Assembly: GCA_030388725.1 (NCBI GenBank)
Contig: CP128857.1
Span: 2,666,001 to 2,730,000 of the forward strand
From: Prodigiosinella aquatilis
Lineage (GTDB): Bacteria; Pseudomonadota; Gammaproteobacteria; Enterobacterales; Enterobacteriaceae
Direction: 5' to 3'
Length of the DNA stretch: 64,000 nucleotides
A model generated the notes under the pieces. The model was not told the DNA's origin, did not search any database, and saw nothing but the letters and a program-made list of their open reading frames with translations. Positions 35,933 to 44,007 of this stretch are shown here, piece by piece; the stretch's first letter is position 1, and each line of letters opens with the position of its first letter. The position numbers and the translations under genes were made by a program.

Positions 35933-36703
35933 TCAGGCACTGCGGGTAATCATCCAGTGATGTCCGTCAACACTATGTTGCTGGAAGATGACACCAAAAA
36001 CCGGTGACAATGTCTCCGGCTGCATGACCTTTTCGGTTTTCCCTTGTGCGACCAGCTTTCCATCAGCCATCAACCAGATACGATCAGCGTGATGGAGGCT
36101 ATGATTCAAATCATGGGTAGACACCACCACACCAATACCGGCGCAACACAGTTCAGACAAAAGCTCATCCAACACCACCCGCTGGGCGATATCCAGACTG
36201 GTGTCTGGTTCATCCAGCAGCAATAATCGCGCCGAGGTATTAACCGACGGCCAAACCTGCAACAGTACCGCAGCCAGCCGCACCCGCTGCCATTCACCAC
36301 CGGAAAGCTGTGTTAGTGAACGCTGTAGCTTATCTGCCAACATCAATCGTTCGGCCAGCATCTGTACCACATCATCGATCTCGGCAATGTTGTTCAATGG
36401 CGGCTGATGCAGCCAGAGATACTGAAAAACCGGCATCAGCGCAACTGGCGGATGCTGTTGCGGCAAATAGGCACGCAGCAGTGCCAAATCGCGACCAGAC
36501 CAGTGTGACAGCGGTTTGTCTGCCAGTACCACTTCGCCGCATCCTTCAATTAATCCGGCCATCAACGCCAGTAAGGTACTCTTCCCTGCGCCATTCGGAC
36601 CGATGATGTGCAGCAATTCACTTGTGTGGCATTCCGCATCCACCGGCAACAAACGTTGCCTGACACCGGCTTGTTCCAGCCGCAACAACGGTGTGACTGA
36701 CAT
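35933..36703 (-). CDS. btuD: Vitamin B12 import ATP-binding protein BtuD
   Basis: ATPase of the BtuCDF cobalamin importer. The 256 residues contain Walker A GPNGAGKST near residue 34, the Q-loop LPQQ, signature LSGGEWQRVRLAAVLLQ, Walker B LLLLDEPDTSLD and the switch histidine in VSTHDLNH. The start lies two bases past the btuE stop, so translation is probably coupled. It works with BtuC, encoded 640 bases upstream in the same operon; the periplasmic binding protein BtuF is not in the window. Confidence 0.95.
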   Translation of the reverse strand: MSVTPLLRLEQAGVRQRLLPVDAECHTSELLHIIGPNGAGKSTLLALMAGLIEGCGEVVLADKPLSHWSGRDLALLRAYLPQQHPPVALMPVFQYLWLHQPPLNNIAEIDDVVQMLAERLMLADKLQRSLTQLSGGEWQRVRLAAVLLQVWPSVNTSARLLLLDEPDTSLDIAQRVVLDELLSELCCAGIGVVVSTHDLNHSLHHADRIWLMADGKLVAQGKTEKVMQPETLSPVFGVIFQQHSVDGHHWMITRSA

Positions 36704-36705
36704 GG

Positions 36706-37257
36706 TTACTCTGCCAGTGCCCGAGTGATGGCATCGACGATCATGGTATCGTCCGGGGTCATATCCGGAGAAAAACGCTGAATGACCTGTCCTTGTCGAT
36801 TAATCAGAAATTTTTCGAAATTCCATAAAATATCCTCGGCATGCGCTGGCCCCTGTCCCTGACTTATACGTCGTTCGTAAAATTCACTGCCATCTGGCCG
36901 GAGAGCCTGTAGCTGAGCCTGAATCAGTAAACGGTATAACGGATGACGTCCCATACCATTGACTTCAATCTTGCTGAACATCGGAAATTGCACACCGAAA
37001 GTGCCACGACAGAACGTCTGAATCTCTTCGTCGTTGCCTGGCTCCTGCCCGGCGAATTCATTGGAAGGGAAACCTAGCACCGCAAATCCGCGGGCTTTAT
37101 AGGTTTCATACAACGCTTCCAGTCCTTCATACTGTTTCGTCAACCCACACTGGGAAGCCACATTCACCACCAGAATCACGCTGTTTTGCCAATCTGCCAG
37201 CGTCGTCTCACGACCATCAATAGTTCGCAGGGGGATCGAATATAAATCGTTGCTCAT
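36706..37257 (-). CDS. btuE: Thioredoxin/glutathione peroxidase BtuE
   Basis: A 183-residue peroxidase of the glutathione peroxidase family, the same length as E. coli BtuE. Visible features are VNVASQCGLTKQYEGLE with the peroxidatic cysteine near residue 37, VLGFPSNEFAGQEPG, the resolving-cysteine segment IQTFCRGTFGVQFPMF and the catalytic tryptophan in WNFEKFLI. It reduces hydroperoxides, with thioredoxin preferred in E. coli. Despite its name it is not needed for B12 uptake; it lies between btuC and btuD by conserved gene order. Confidence 0.94.
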   Translation of the reverse strand: MSNDLYSIPLRTIDGRETTLADWQNSVILVVNVASQCGLTKQYEGLEALYETYKARGFAVLGFPSNEFAGQEPGNDEEIQTFCRGTFGVQFPMFSKIEVNGMGRHPLYRLLIQAQLQALRPDGSEFYERRISQGQGPAHAEDILWNFEKFLINRQGQVIQRFSPDMTPDDTMIVDAITRALAE

Positions 37258-37345
37258 TGTCTATTCCTGTTTATTGTTGAACCGGTGTATTGCTAATACC
37301 GGTGTATTATTAAACCAATGTTTCTAACTGACGGGCTGAAAACCA

Positions 37346-38347
37346 TCACGCCTTGTTGCGTAATAACAACCAGATAAACCACGGTGCGCCGAGCGTTGCC
37401 GTCACAACCCCAACTGGCAGTTCAGCGGAGATGAGCACAACCCGGGATAGCGTGTCCGACAACATCAGAACACTCCCGCCAGCCAATGCACATCCGGTCA
37501 ATAAATAACGCTGATCCGTCAGACCACACAAGCGCAAAATATGCGGAATCACCAGACCAATAAACCCAATCACCCCCGCCAACGCGACACTGAGTCCTAC
37601 CAGGGCACCGATCACCAGAACCATAACATTACGCCAGCGATATACAGACACACCCAGCTGCCTGGCCTGAATCTCTCCCAATGCCAATTGATTCAACACC
37701 ATACCACGTCTCGCCAGCCAGATGATCGGCGGTACCAGCACCAGCATCAACCAGCCATAACGCCAGTCAATGCCGCTGAACCCGCCCATCATCCAATACA
37801 TGAGCTGGCGCAAATCCAGGCTGGTACTGAAATAAACCGCCCAGGTCATGATGGCGCTGCAAATGATCCCCAGCGCCACCCCGATCAACAGCAAACGAGC
37901 GTTGGATACCCGCTTTCTGGCAAAATTCAGCAACAAAAACGTCACCAGCAGTGCGCCGGCTATCGCACACAGACTAAGCATCCAGACGGGTAACTGACCT
38001 TGCCCCAGTAACACAGCTAGCACTAACGCCACGCCAGCACCGTTAGAAACACCCAGCAATCCGGGCTCCGCCAGTGGATTGTCAAAAATGGCCTGCATCA
38101 CCGTACCGCTCATCGCCAGACTAGCGCCCACGAGCATCACGGCCAGCGTGCGGGGTAACCGCAGTTGCCAGACAAACAATGATTGCCCATCATCAAGCCA
38201 GTGCAATGGCCAGATCCACCGGTCACCCGCACACAAACTCACCATCAACACAACCAACATGAACAACAACAGCCCGGCTATCTGCCAGCGAGCACGAATC
38301 TGTTGCTGCTGTTTCAGTTGGGTATAACACCTGCCAGCGGAGTGCAT
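37346..38347 (-). CDS. btuC: Vitamin B12 import permease BtuC
   Basis: Membrane subunit of BtuCDF, of the FecCD family. The 333-residue protein shows about ten transmembrane helices, with LPRTLAVMLVGASLAMSG, NPLAEPGLLGVSNGAG, the coupling segment LGEIQARQLGVSVYRWR that contacts BtuD, and GFIGLVIPHILRL near residue 265. The start at 38347 lacks a strong ribosome site. E. coli has ihfA upstream; here a non-coding stretch and a small open frame come instead. I found no B12 riboswitch in front of it. Confidence 0.94.
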   Translation of the reverse strand: MHSAGRCYTQLKQQQQIRARWQIAGLLLFMLVVLMVSLCAGDRWIWPLHWLDDGQSLFVWQLRLPRTLAVMLVGASLAMSGTVMQAIFDNPLAEPGLLGVSNGAGVALVLAVLLGQGQLPVWMLSLCAIAGALLVTFLLLNFARKRVSNARLLLIGVALGIICSAIMTWAVYFSTSLDLRQLMYWMMGGFSGIDWRYGWLMLVLVPPIIWLARRGMVLNQLALGEIQARQLGVSVYRWRNVMVLVIGALVGLSVALAGVIGFIGLVIPHILRLCGLTDQRYLLTGCALAGGSVLMLSDTLSRVVLISAELPVGVVTATLGAPWFIWLLLRNKA

Positions 38348-38618
38348 AATTTATTATGGCCCTAAAAATTAGGAGTATTACCGTAATCATGCGTATATCT
38401 ACATATGAATCAAGATAATGGCATGCAACTCATCTATATTGCATCATCAATTAGGCGGAGTTTTTTCCTTTCAGCCCTCAAAATGGCGCTTGTTGTCCTG
38501 ATTTGATAGCGGATGCAGTAGACATCCTGAAATATCGGCTACCCTTATTGGTATGGGAGAGACTCCATCAGTGGATCTCTTATTCGGGCATGATGACTAA
38601 AGTCAGTGAGGCCGCATT

Positions 38619-38810
38619 ATGCTGACATTTCTGATTCAAACTTTCCGCCGCCTGCGGGGAAAAATGCGGCCGAAGCCATCAATAGTAAAGAAAACGCCAG
38701 ACTGTGGAGAATGTGAATTCTGCTTCTACAATCACGCGGGTAACCTTCCTTTTGACCAGACCTGTGAATGTCGGCAGTTACCTGAGCAACCGGACAAAAG
38801 CGAACACTGA
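38619..38810 (+). CDS. Small cysteine-rich protein, unknown
   Basis: I do not recognise this 63-residue open frame. The N-terminus is basic (MLTFLIQTFRRLRGKMRPKP). The middle has the cysteine pattern C-x2-C-x2-C (CGECEFC) and later CEC, suggesting a metal site. A ribosome-like GAGG lies seven bases before the ATG. Upstream, 38556-38578 can fold into AGAGA-C-TCCA/TGGA-TCTCT, and a terminator follows at 38863. It lies between btuC and cobB, at a junction between blocks that are apart in E. coli. It may be a real small gene or chance. Confidence 0.45.
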   Translation: MLTFLIQTFRRLRGKMRPKPSIVKKTPDCGECEFCFYNHAGNLPFDQTCECRQLPEQPDKSEH

Positions 38811-38862
38811 GATGTTAAGGCTCGCGATGTTGTTTTCTGTTACTGGACCGGGATATAAACAA

Positions 38863-38919
38863 GGAACCCGGGTTATCGACAGGCCATCACTGACCAGCAT
38901 AAAACCTCGGGTTCCATTT
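38863..38919. terminator. Long hairpin, likely terminator near cobB
   Basis: GGAACCCGGGTT and AACCTCGGGTTCC form a 12-pair stem with one bulge and a 28-base loop, followed on the plus strand by ATTTT. It can end the small open frame on plus; on minus, after cobB, the T tract is weaker (TTGTTT). Confidence 0.6.
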
Positions 38920-38937
38920 TGAGCAGATAGAGATGGC

Positions 38938-39768
38938 TCAGAATACAATACGCTTACGCCGGCTGAGCCAGGCACCGACAAATTCCGGCACTATCTGACT
39001 GGCCGGACCATAAATCTTCTCATCAAACTGACTTTCTACCTGACTGGGTTCCAGATTTATTTCAATGGTATAAGCACCGTGAGAGTGGGCTTCATGCACA
39101 AAGCCAGCTGCCGGATAAACATGTCCGGACGTGCCAATAGCAACGAAATAGTCAGCCTTCGCCAACGCGTGATAGATATGGTCCATTTCCAGCGGCATCT
39201 CGCCAAACCAGACCACATGCGGGCGTAGTGGTGCTGGAAATTGGCAACAGTGGCAACGCTCCTCGACGGATAAATCACCCGGCCAGTCGAAAACCTGACC
39301 ACTTTGACTGCAACGCACCTTAAGCAGTTCACCATGCATATGGATCACCCGCTTACTACCAGCGCGTTCATGCAGGTTATCAATATTCTGCGTCACCAAC
39401 AGGAAGTTATCACCCAGCATGGCTTCCAGATTAGCCAACGCCAGATGAGCCGCATTAGGCATCACCTCCGGCTGTTGTAACTGACGCCGGCGTTCATTAT
39501 AAAACTCCTGAACCTGTTGCGGATCACGCTGAAAACCTTCCGGTGTCGCCACATCCTCAACCCGGTGGTTCTCCCATAGGCCATCCACTGCGCGAAAAGT
39601 GCGGATACCTGACTCAGCAGAGATCCCAGCGCCGGTGAGCACGACAACACGTGGTTTTTTCACATCATTACTCGCCAGATAATCAATATGGAAAATACGG
39701 GCACGCAAACGCTGTTGGCGCATACGTTTCCCTTGATGAAAACGGTTTAATCGCTTACGCGCATGCAT
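38938..39768 (-). CDS. cobB: NAD-dependent deacylase CobB
   Basis: Sirtuin that removes acetyl and succinyl groups from lysines, for example on acetyl-CoA synthetase. The 276 residues include the basic N-terminal extension of the long CobB form (MHARKRLNRFHQGKRMRQQR). The NAD site GAGISAESGIRTFR is near residue 47, QNIDNLHERAG near 128, the catalytic histidine in HMHGEL near 147, and a zinc site CSQSG...CHCC. GTSGHVYPAAGF binds NAD ribose. The start follows AAGGAGCTTTT. It lies 13 bases after nagK, the same pairing as in E. coli. Confidence 0.96.
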   Translation of the reverse strand: MHARKRLNRFHQGKRMRQQRLRARIFHIDYLASNDVKKPRVVVLTGAGISAESGIRTFRAVDGLWENHRVEDVATPEGFQRDPQQVQEFYNERRRQLQQPEVMPNAAHLALANLEAMLGDNFLLVTQNIDNLHERAGSKRVIHMHGELLKVRCSQSGQVFDWPGDLSVEERCHCCQFPAPLRPHVVWFGEMPLEMDHIYHALAKADYFVAIGTSGHVYPAAGFVHEAHSHGAYTIEINLEPSQVESQFDEKIYGPASQIVPEFVGAWLSRRKRIVF

Positions 39769-39781
39769 AAAAGCTCCTTCA

Positions 39782-40696
39782 TTATTCCCCCACTATGTGT
39801 AGCAAGGCTGCTCCGCGAACCCCACCGGCATCGCCGTAGCGCGCCTTTTCAATCCGTGGCAAACGTGCTATCGGCATCAGGTGGGAAGGAAGCTGCTCCG
39901 GCAATTGCCGGTAAATCTCGTCAAAATTGGATAATCCACCACCCAACACCAGCAAATGTGGATCGAAGATAGTCAATAAGTTACCCAGACAAACAGCCAG
40001 TAGACTCATGAAGCGCGCCACATGCGATATCGCCTGGGTCTCACCGTTGCGATAATTCTGGATAATCACCGGAGCTGACAGCGGTTGCCGGTAAAAATGC
40101 GCGTATAGCCACTCAAAACCACGGCCAGAGATATAATTCTCTATGCATCCGGTCTGCCCGCAACCGCAGGGCTGACGCGGGATGTCAACGCCAAGAACAT
40201 CCAGCGCATCACACGGCAGGCGGAAATGACCAAACTCACCCGTGATACCGTTATAACCATTAACTAATCTGCCATTAATTACCAGTCCGCCCCCCATCCC
40301 CGTGCCAAGAATAATACCCAGCACCACCGGATAACGCCGGAACGCTTCATCCCAGGCTTCAGAGAGGACAAAACAGTTGGCATCATTACTGATTCTAACA
40401 TCACGCTGCAGTCGTTGGCTCAAGTCAGCCTGTAACGAGCGCCCCATGGCGGCAGGTAGATTGGCAATAAATAACGCGCCGTTCCCGCCAGCCTGAATAC
40501 CGGGCACACCAATGCCGACCTTGCCGGGGCTGCCTATCTCAGCATCAGCTTCTTTCGTCAGCGTGATAACCGTCTGCAACAGCTCTTCATAACTGTCTCG
40601 TGGGGTTGGCACCCGTCGTTGCCATAGACGTCGTAAATTGGCATCAAACACGCCCATCTCTATTTTAGTGCCACCCATGTCGAAACCGTAATACAT
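39782..40696 (-). CDS. nagK: N-acetylglucosamine kinase NagK
   Basis: ROK-family kinase that phosphorylates GlcNAc released from recycled murein. The 304-residue length fits. The ATP site YYGFDMGGTKIE is at the N-terminus, the sugar and catalytic segment SNDANCFVLSEAWDE near residue 105, GTGMGGGLVINGRLV, and the ROK zinc motif CGCGQTGCIENY near 180. The start at 40696 (MYYGFDMGG) follows GGAGGAGGCAGTA; an ATG six codons upstream is less likely. It is followed by cobB and preceded by lolE. NagZ of the same recycling route is at 60-61 kb. Confidence 0.96.
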   Translation of the reverse strand: MYYGFDMGGTKIEMGVFDANLRRLWQRRVPTPRDSYEELLQTVITLTKEADAEIGSPGKVGIGVPGIQAGGNGALFIANLPAAMGRSLQADLSQRLQRDVRISNDANCFVLSEAWDEAFRRYPVVLGIILGTGMGGGLVINGRLVNGYNGITGEFGHFRLPCDALDVLGVDIPRQPCGCGQTGCIENYISGRGFEWLYAHFYRQPLSAPVIIQNYRNGETQAISHVARFMSLLAVCLGNLLTIFDPHLLVLGGGLSNFDEIYRQLPEQLPSHLMPIARLPRIEKARYGDAGGVRGAALLHIVGE

Positions 40697-40735
40697 TACT
40701 GCCTCCTCCAACACGGTTGCCTGCTGCTGCGATGA

Positions 40736-41983
40736 TTATTGTCCGCTTAATACCCGGGCAGGATCAATGCGGCTGGCCCGACGAGCCGGATACCAACTGG
40801 CAATCAGACTCAAAAGCAGCGCGGTTACCAGCACACTCACCACATCAGTCATGTGCAGTTCAGACGGCAAGAAGTCAATAAAATAGATATCACCAGATAA
40901 AAAACGATGCCCGGTCAATGCTTCAATACCGCGGACAATCGCGGTTAGCCGCAACGTGACGATAACGCCGATAACCGCACCGACAACACTGCCCAGCAAT
41001 CCCGCCAGCAAACCATACCAGACGAAAATGGCACGAATCAGTCCATCTCCGGCACCCAACGTGCGCAACACCGCGATATCACTACTTTTATCCTTCACGG
41101 CCATAATCAACGTTGAAACGATGTTAAAGCAGGCCACACCGATCACCAGCACCATCGCCAGATACATAATAGTGCGGATCATCTGAATATCACGGTACAT
41201 ATAGCCATAGGTACCGATCCAACTGCGAATATAGACGTAGTCATTGGTGGCTTTACCAGCATCCCGCACCAGCTTATCAGCGGCAAACACATCTTTGACC
41301 TTAATCGCAATACCAGTAACATTATCCCCCATCTCCAGATACTGTTGCGCATCTGCCAGTGGCACCAGCGCCAGACTGTGATCCAACTGGCCACTCAATT
41401 GCAGGATACCACTGACGTGTAAACGAATACGTTTAGGTTGCAGCAGCTTCATCTGTGGATCGCTATTAGGAATCATGACCGTCACCCAATCGCCCGCTTT
41501 AACATGTAGCGAATCAGCTACACCTTTACCCAGGATGACCTGCTGTTCACCGGAATGAAACCGTGACCAGGCATTATTCAAGACAAAATTCGGCAACGCA
41601 CTGAGACGTTTTTCCTGCTGGGGATCAACACCTTTCATCTGAATGGCCCGCAAATTAGCGCCATTTTCCAGCAAGCCGGTAAAATTGATGTAAGGTGCCG
41701 CAGCTACAATCCCCGGCACTTGCTCAATTTTCGGCAACAGTGCCTGCCACCCGATAAAAGGTGGGTTAACTGGTTCAATCTCCCCATGAGGCACCACTGC
41801 CAGAATACGATTGTTCAATTCGCGCTCAAAGCCATTCATCGCACTCAGCCCCACAATCAGGACGGCGACCCCCAGAGCAATACCGATGGTGGAAATCACC
41901 GAAATCAGTGACACCATGCCGCTACGCCGCCTGCCACGACTAAAGCGCAAACCAACCAGCAGGGAGAGCGGAGGAAACGTCAT
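40736..41983 (-). CDS. lolE: Lipoprotein-releasing system subunit LolE
   Basis: Inner-membrane subunit of LolCDE, which extracts outer-membrane lipoproteins and hands them to LolA. The 415 residues show one N-terminal helix (MVSLISVISTIGIALGVAVLIVG region), a large periplasmic domain (about 45-265) and three C-terminal helices, the MacB/FtsX pattern. It starts four bases inside the lolD end. In E. coli LolE receives the lipoprotein while LolC recruits LolA. nagK follows at 39 bases. Confidence 0.95.
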   Translation of the reverse strand: MTFPPLSLLVGLRFSRGRRRSGMVSLISVISTIGIALGVAVLIVGLSAMNGFERELNNRILAVVPHGEIEPVNPPFIGWQALLPKIEQVPGIVAAAPYINFTGLLENGANLRAIQMKGVDPQQEKRLSALPNFVLNNAWSRFHSGEQQVILGKGVADSLHVKAGDWVTVMIPNSDPQMKLLQPKRIRLHVSGILQLSGQLDHSLALVPLADAQQYLEMGDNVTGIAIKVKDVFAADKLVRDAGKATNDYVYIRSWIGTYGYMYRDIQMIRTIMYLAMVLVIGVACFNIVSTLIMAVKDKSSDIAVLRTLGAGDGLIRAIFVWYGLLAGLLGSVVGAVIGVIVTLRLTAIVRGIEALTGHRFLSGDIYFIDFLPSELHMTDVVSVLVTALLLSLIASWYPARRASRIDPARVLSGQ

Positions 41984-42675
41984 TGTTGCGCTCCCATCAA
42001 CTGCAACTGACCATCACGCATCTCCAGTTGACGGCTCAGACGACCGGCAAGATGCAAGTCATGGGTCACAACCAGGAATGCCGTCCCCTGACGTACATTC
42101 AGTTCACCCAATAACTCAAAAATGGTATCCGCAGTATGCTGATCAAGGTTGCCGGTCGGTTCATCTGCCAGCACTAACGACGGGTTGTTAACCAGTGCAC
42201 GAGCAATGGCAACCCGCTGGCGTTCCCCCCCGGAAAGCTCGGAAGAACGATGTTGACTCCGTTTTTCCAGACCTACCGCTGCCAACATTTCAAGGGCCTT
42301 TTCTTTCGCCTCCCCGGGGGCAACCTTGCCAATTAGTAACGGCATGGCAACATTCTCCAGCGCAGAAAAATCCGGCAACAGGTGATGAAACTGATAAATA
42401 AATCCCAATTCCCGGTTACGAAGCCCAGCTTTGGCAGCAGAAGAGAGTTTATCCAGTGCTTTACCCTTGAAAATAACGTCTCCCGAAGTGGGAGAATCCA
42501 AGCCTCCCAGCAAATGCAGCAGCGTACTTTTACCAGAACCAGAACTGCCGACAATAGCCATCATTTCTCCGCTGCGCATCTCAAAAGAGACATCGCGCAG
42601 CACATCGGTAGACAGTTTTCCATCCTGATAGCGTTTGCACAGGCGGTTACACTGCAATAAAAATGAATTATTCAT
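41980..42675 (-). CDS. lolD: Lipoprotein-releasing system ATPase LolD
   Basis: ATPase of LolCDE. The 231-residue protein has Walker A GSSGSGKST near residue 43, the LolD-specific FIYQFHHLLPDFSALENVAMP, signature ELSGGERQRVAIARALV, Walker B LVLADEPTGNLD and the switch histidine VVTHD. The start at 42675 (MNNSFLLQCNRLCKRY) aligns with E. coli; the longer frame upstream overlaps lolC and has no support. It overlaps lolC by eight bases and lolE by four. Confidence 0.96.
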   Translation of the reverse strand: MNNSFLLQCNRLCKRYQDGKLSTDVLRDVSFEMRSGEMMAIVGSSGSGKSTLLHLLGGLDSPTSGDVIFKGKALDKLSSAAKAGLRNRELGFIYQFHHLLPDFSALENVAMPLLIGKVAPGEAKEKALEMLAAVGLEKRSQHRSSELSGGERQRVAIARALVNNPSLVLADEPTGNLDQHTADTIFELLGELNVRQGTAFLVVTHDLHLAGRLSRQLEMRDGQLQLMGAQQ

Positions 42676-43870
42676 AACGTAAAGCCTCAGCAGGAGGTAC
42701 GGCGGCCGCGCGCCAGGAAGGATAAAGCGTGGAAAGCAGCGCAATCAGCATTGAGATCAACGCAATAACCGCCACCTGTTCCGGCATGATCATGACCGGC
42801 AGTGCACCACCATCAATCAACAACCCCAACATTGGCATCAATGCATTAAGCTGGCTGGCCAGCAACATGCCTAACAACGCCCCCAATAGTGAGCCAATAA
42901 TCCCGGCACTACCACCCTGTACCATAAATACCGCCATAATCTGACCTCGGGTCAGCCCCTGCGTTTGCAGGATGGCAACCTCGCCCTGTTTTTCCATCAC
43001 CAGTAACCCCAGTGAAGTAATGATATTAAAAGCGGCAACGGCGATGATTAGGCTGAGCAACAGTCCCATCATGTTTTTCTCCATTCCTACCGCCTGAAAT
43101 AATTCGCCCTTACGTTCCCGCCAATCTTTCCACACCGTCCCAGGCGGCAGTGTCTGCCGACTGAGCGTATCGACACTCAATGGTTGCTGAAGCCACAGAC
43201 GCCAGCCGGTAATATTGCCCAGCGGGTAGCGCATCAGACGTGAAGCATCCTGTTGATTAACCAACAGTTCATAACCGTCTACCTCACTATTGGCGGCGAA
43301 GGTACCCGCGACAGTGAACAAACGCTGACTCGGGATACGCCCCATCGGTGTCAGTTGGCTGGCGCTGGTCACCATCAGACGCAGTTGATCGCCTCGCTTC
43401 ACCCCTAGTTGGCTCGCCAACTTCTCGCCAAGAATCACTTGATAACTCCCTGGCTGTAATTGTTGCTGCCGGGTATTAACCAGATAAGAAGACAACGGGT
43501 CCGGCTCATCAGGATTAATACCCAGCATCACGCCGACCGCCACACTGCGGGCACTCTGCAAAACCACTTCACCGGTGGTCAACGGGGCAATACGTTTTAT
43601 CCCCTTCAGACTGTCAAGCGAGGAAGCAGGTAGTGTTTTCGGGTCAAGTGACCCCAGGGGAGTGGTGATAAGCGCCTGCGGCATCAGCCCCAGGATATTG
43701 TTCTCCAGCTCTCGCTCGAATCCGTTCATAACGGATAACACGGTGACTAACGCCATTACCCCCAGCGTGATGCCAATAGCTGACAGCCAGGAAACAAAAC
43801 GCCCGAAACGATCCGAGGCCCGCCCACGCATGTAGCGCAAGCCAATAAATAAAGCGACAGGTTGATACAT
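42668..43870 (-). CDS. lolC: Lipoprotein-releasing system subunit LolC
   Basis: A 400-residue inner-membrane protein paralogous to LolE. It has an N-terminal helix (FVSWLSAIGITLGVMALVTV), a periplasmic domain carrying the hook that binds LolA (region around TPMGRIPSQRLFTVAGTF), and three C-terminal helices. It is the first gene of the lolC-lolD-lolE-nagK-cobB run and is divergent from mfd, with 137 bases between the two starts. The order is the same as in E. coli, except that ycfT is absent. Confidence 0.95.
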   Translation of the reverse strand: MYQPVALFIGLRYMRGRASDRFGRFVSWLSAIGITLGVMALVTVLSVMNGFERELENNILGLMPQALITTPLGSLDPKTLPASSLDSLKGIKRIAPLTTGEVVLQSARSVAVGVMLGINPDEPDPLSSYLVNTRQQQLQPGSYQVILGEKLASQLGVKRGDQLRLMVTSASQLTPMGRIPSQRLFTVAGTFAANSEVDGYELLVNQQDASRLMRYPLGNITGWRLWLQQPLSVDTLSRQTLPPGTVWKDWRERKGELFQAVGMEKNMMGLLLSLIIAVAAFNIITSLGLLVMEKQGEVAILQTQGLTRGQIMAVFMVQGGSAGIIGSLLGALLGMLLASQLNALMPMLGLLIDGGALPVMIMPEQVAVIALISMLIALLSTLYPSWRAAAVPPAEALRYE

Positions 43871-44007
43871 GAAATCCGTCTGGATGAGGTTGCTAAAGCA
43901 AAGTGATCAAGGATAATAAAGGGTAGCACCGCTTTATGGAACCCTAACTACCTCTCTCTCCGGCTTTTTCTTGACGGATACTGAGGCTGAGACCTGATAA
44001 TCAGATT

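Noticed and set aside
38348..38618. Cobalamin riboswitch in front of btuC
   Set aside because: I searched by eye for a B12-box-like core and the usual long multi-stem leader on the minus strand and saw neither.
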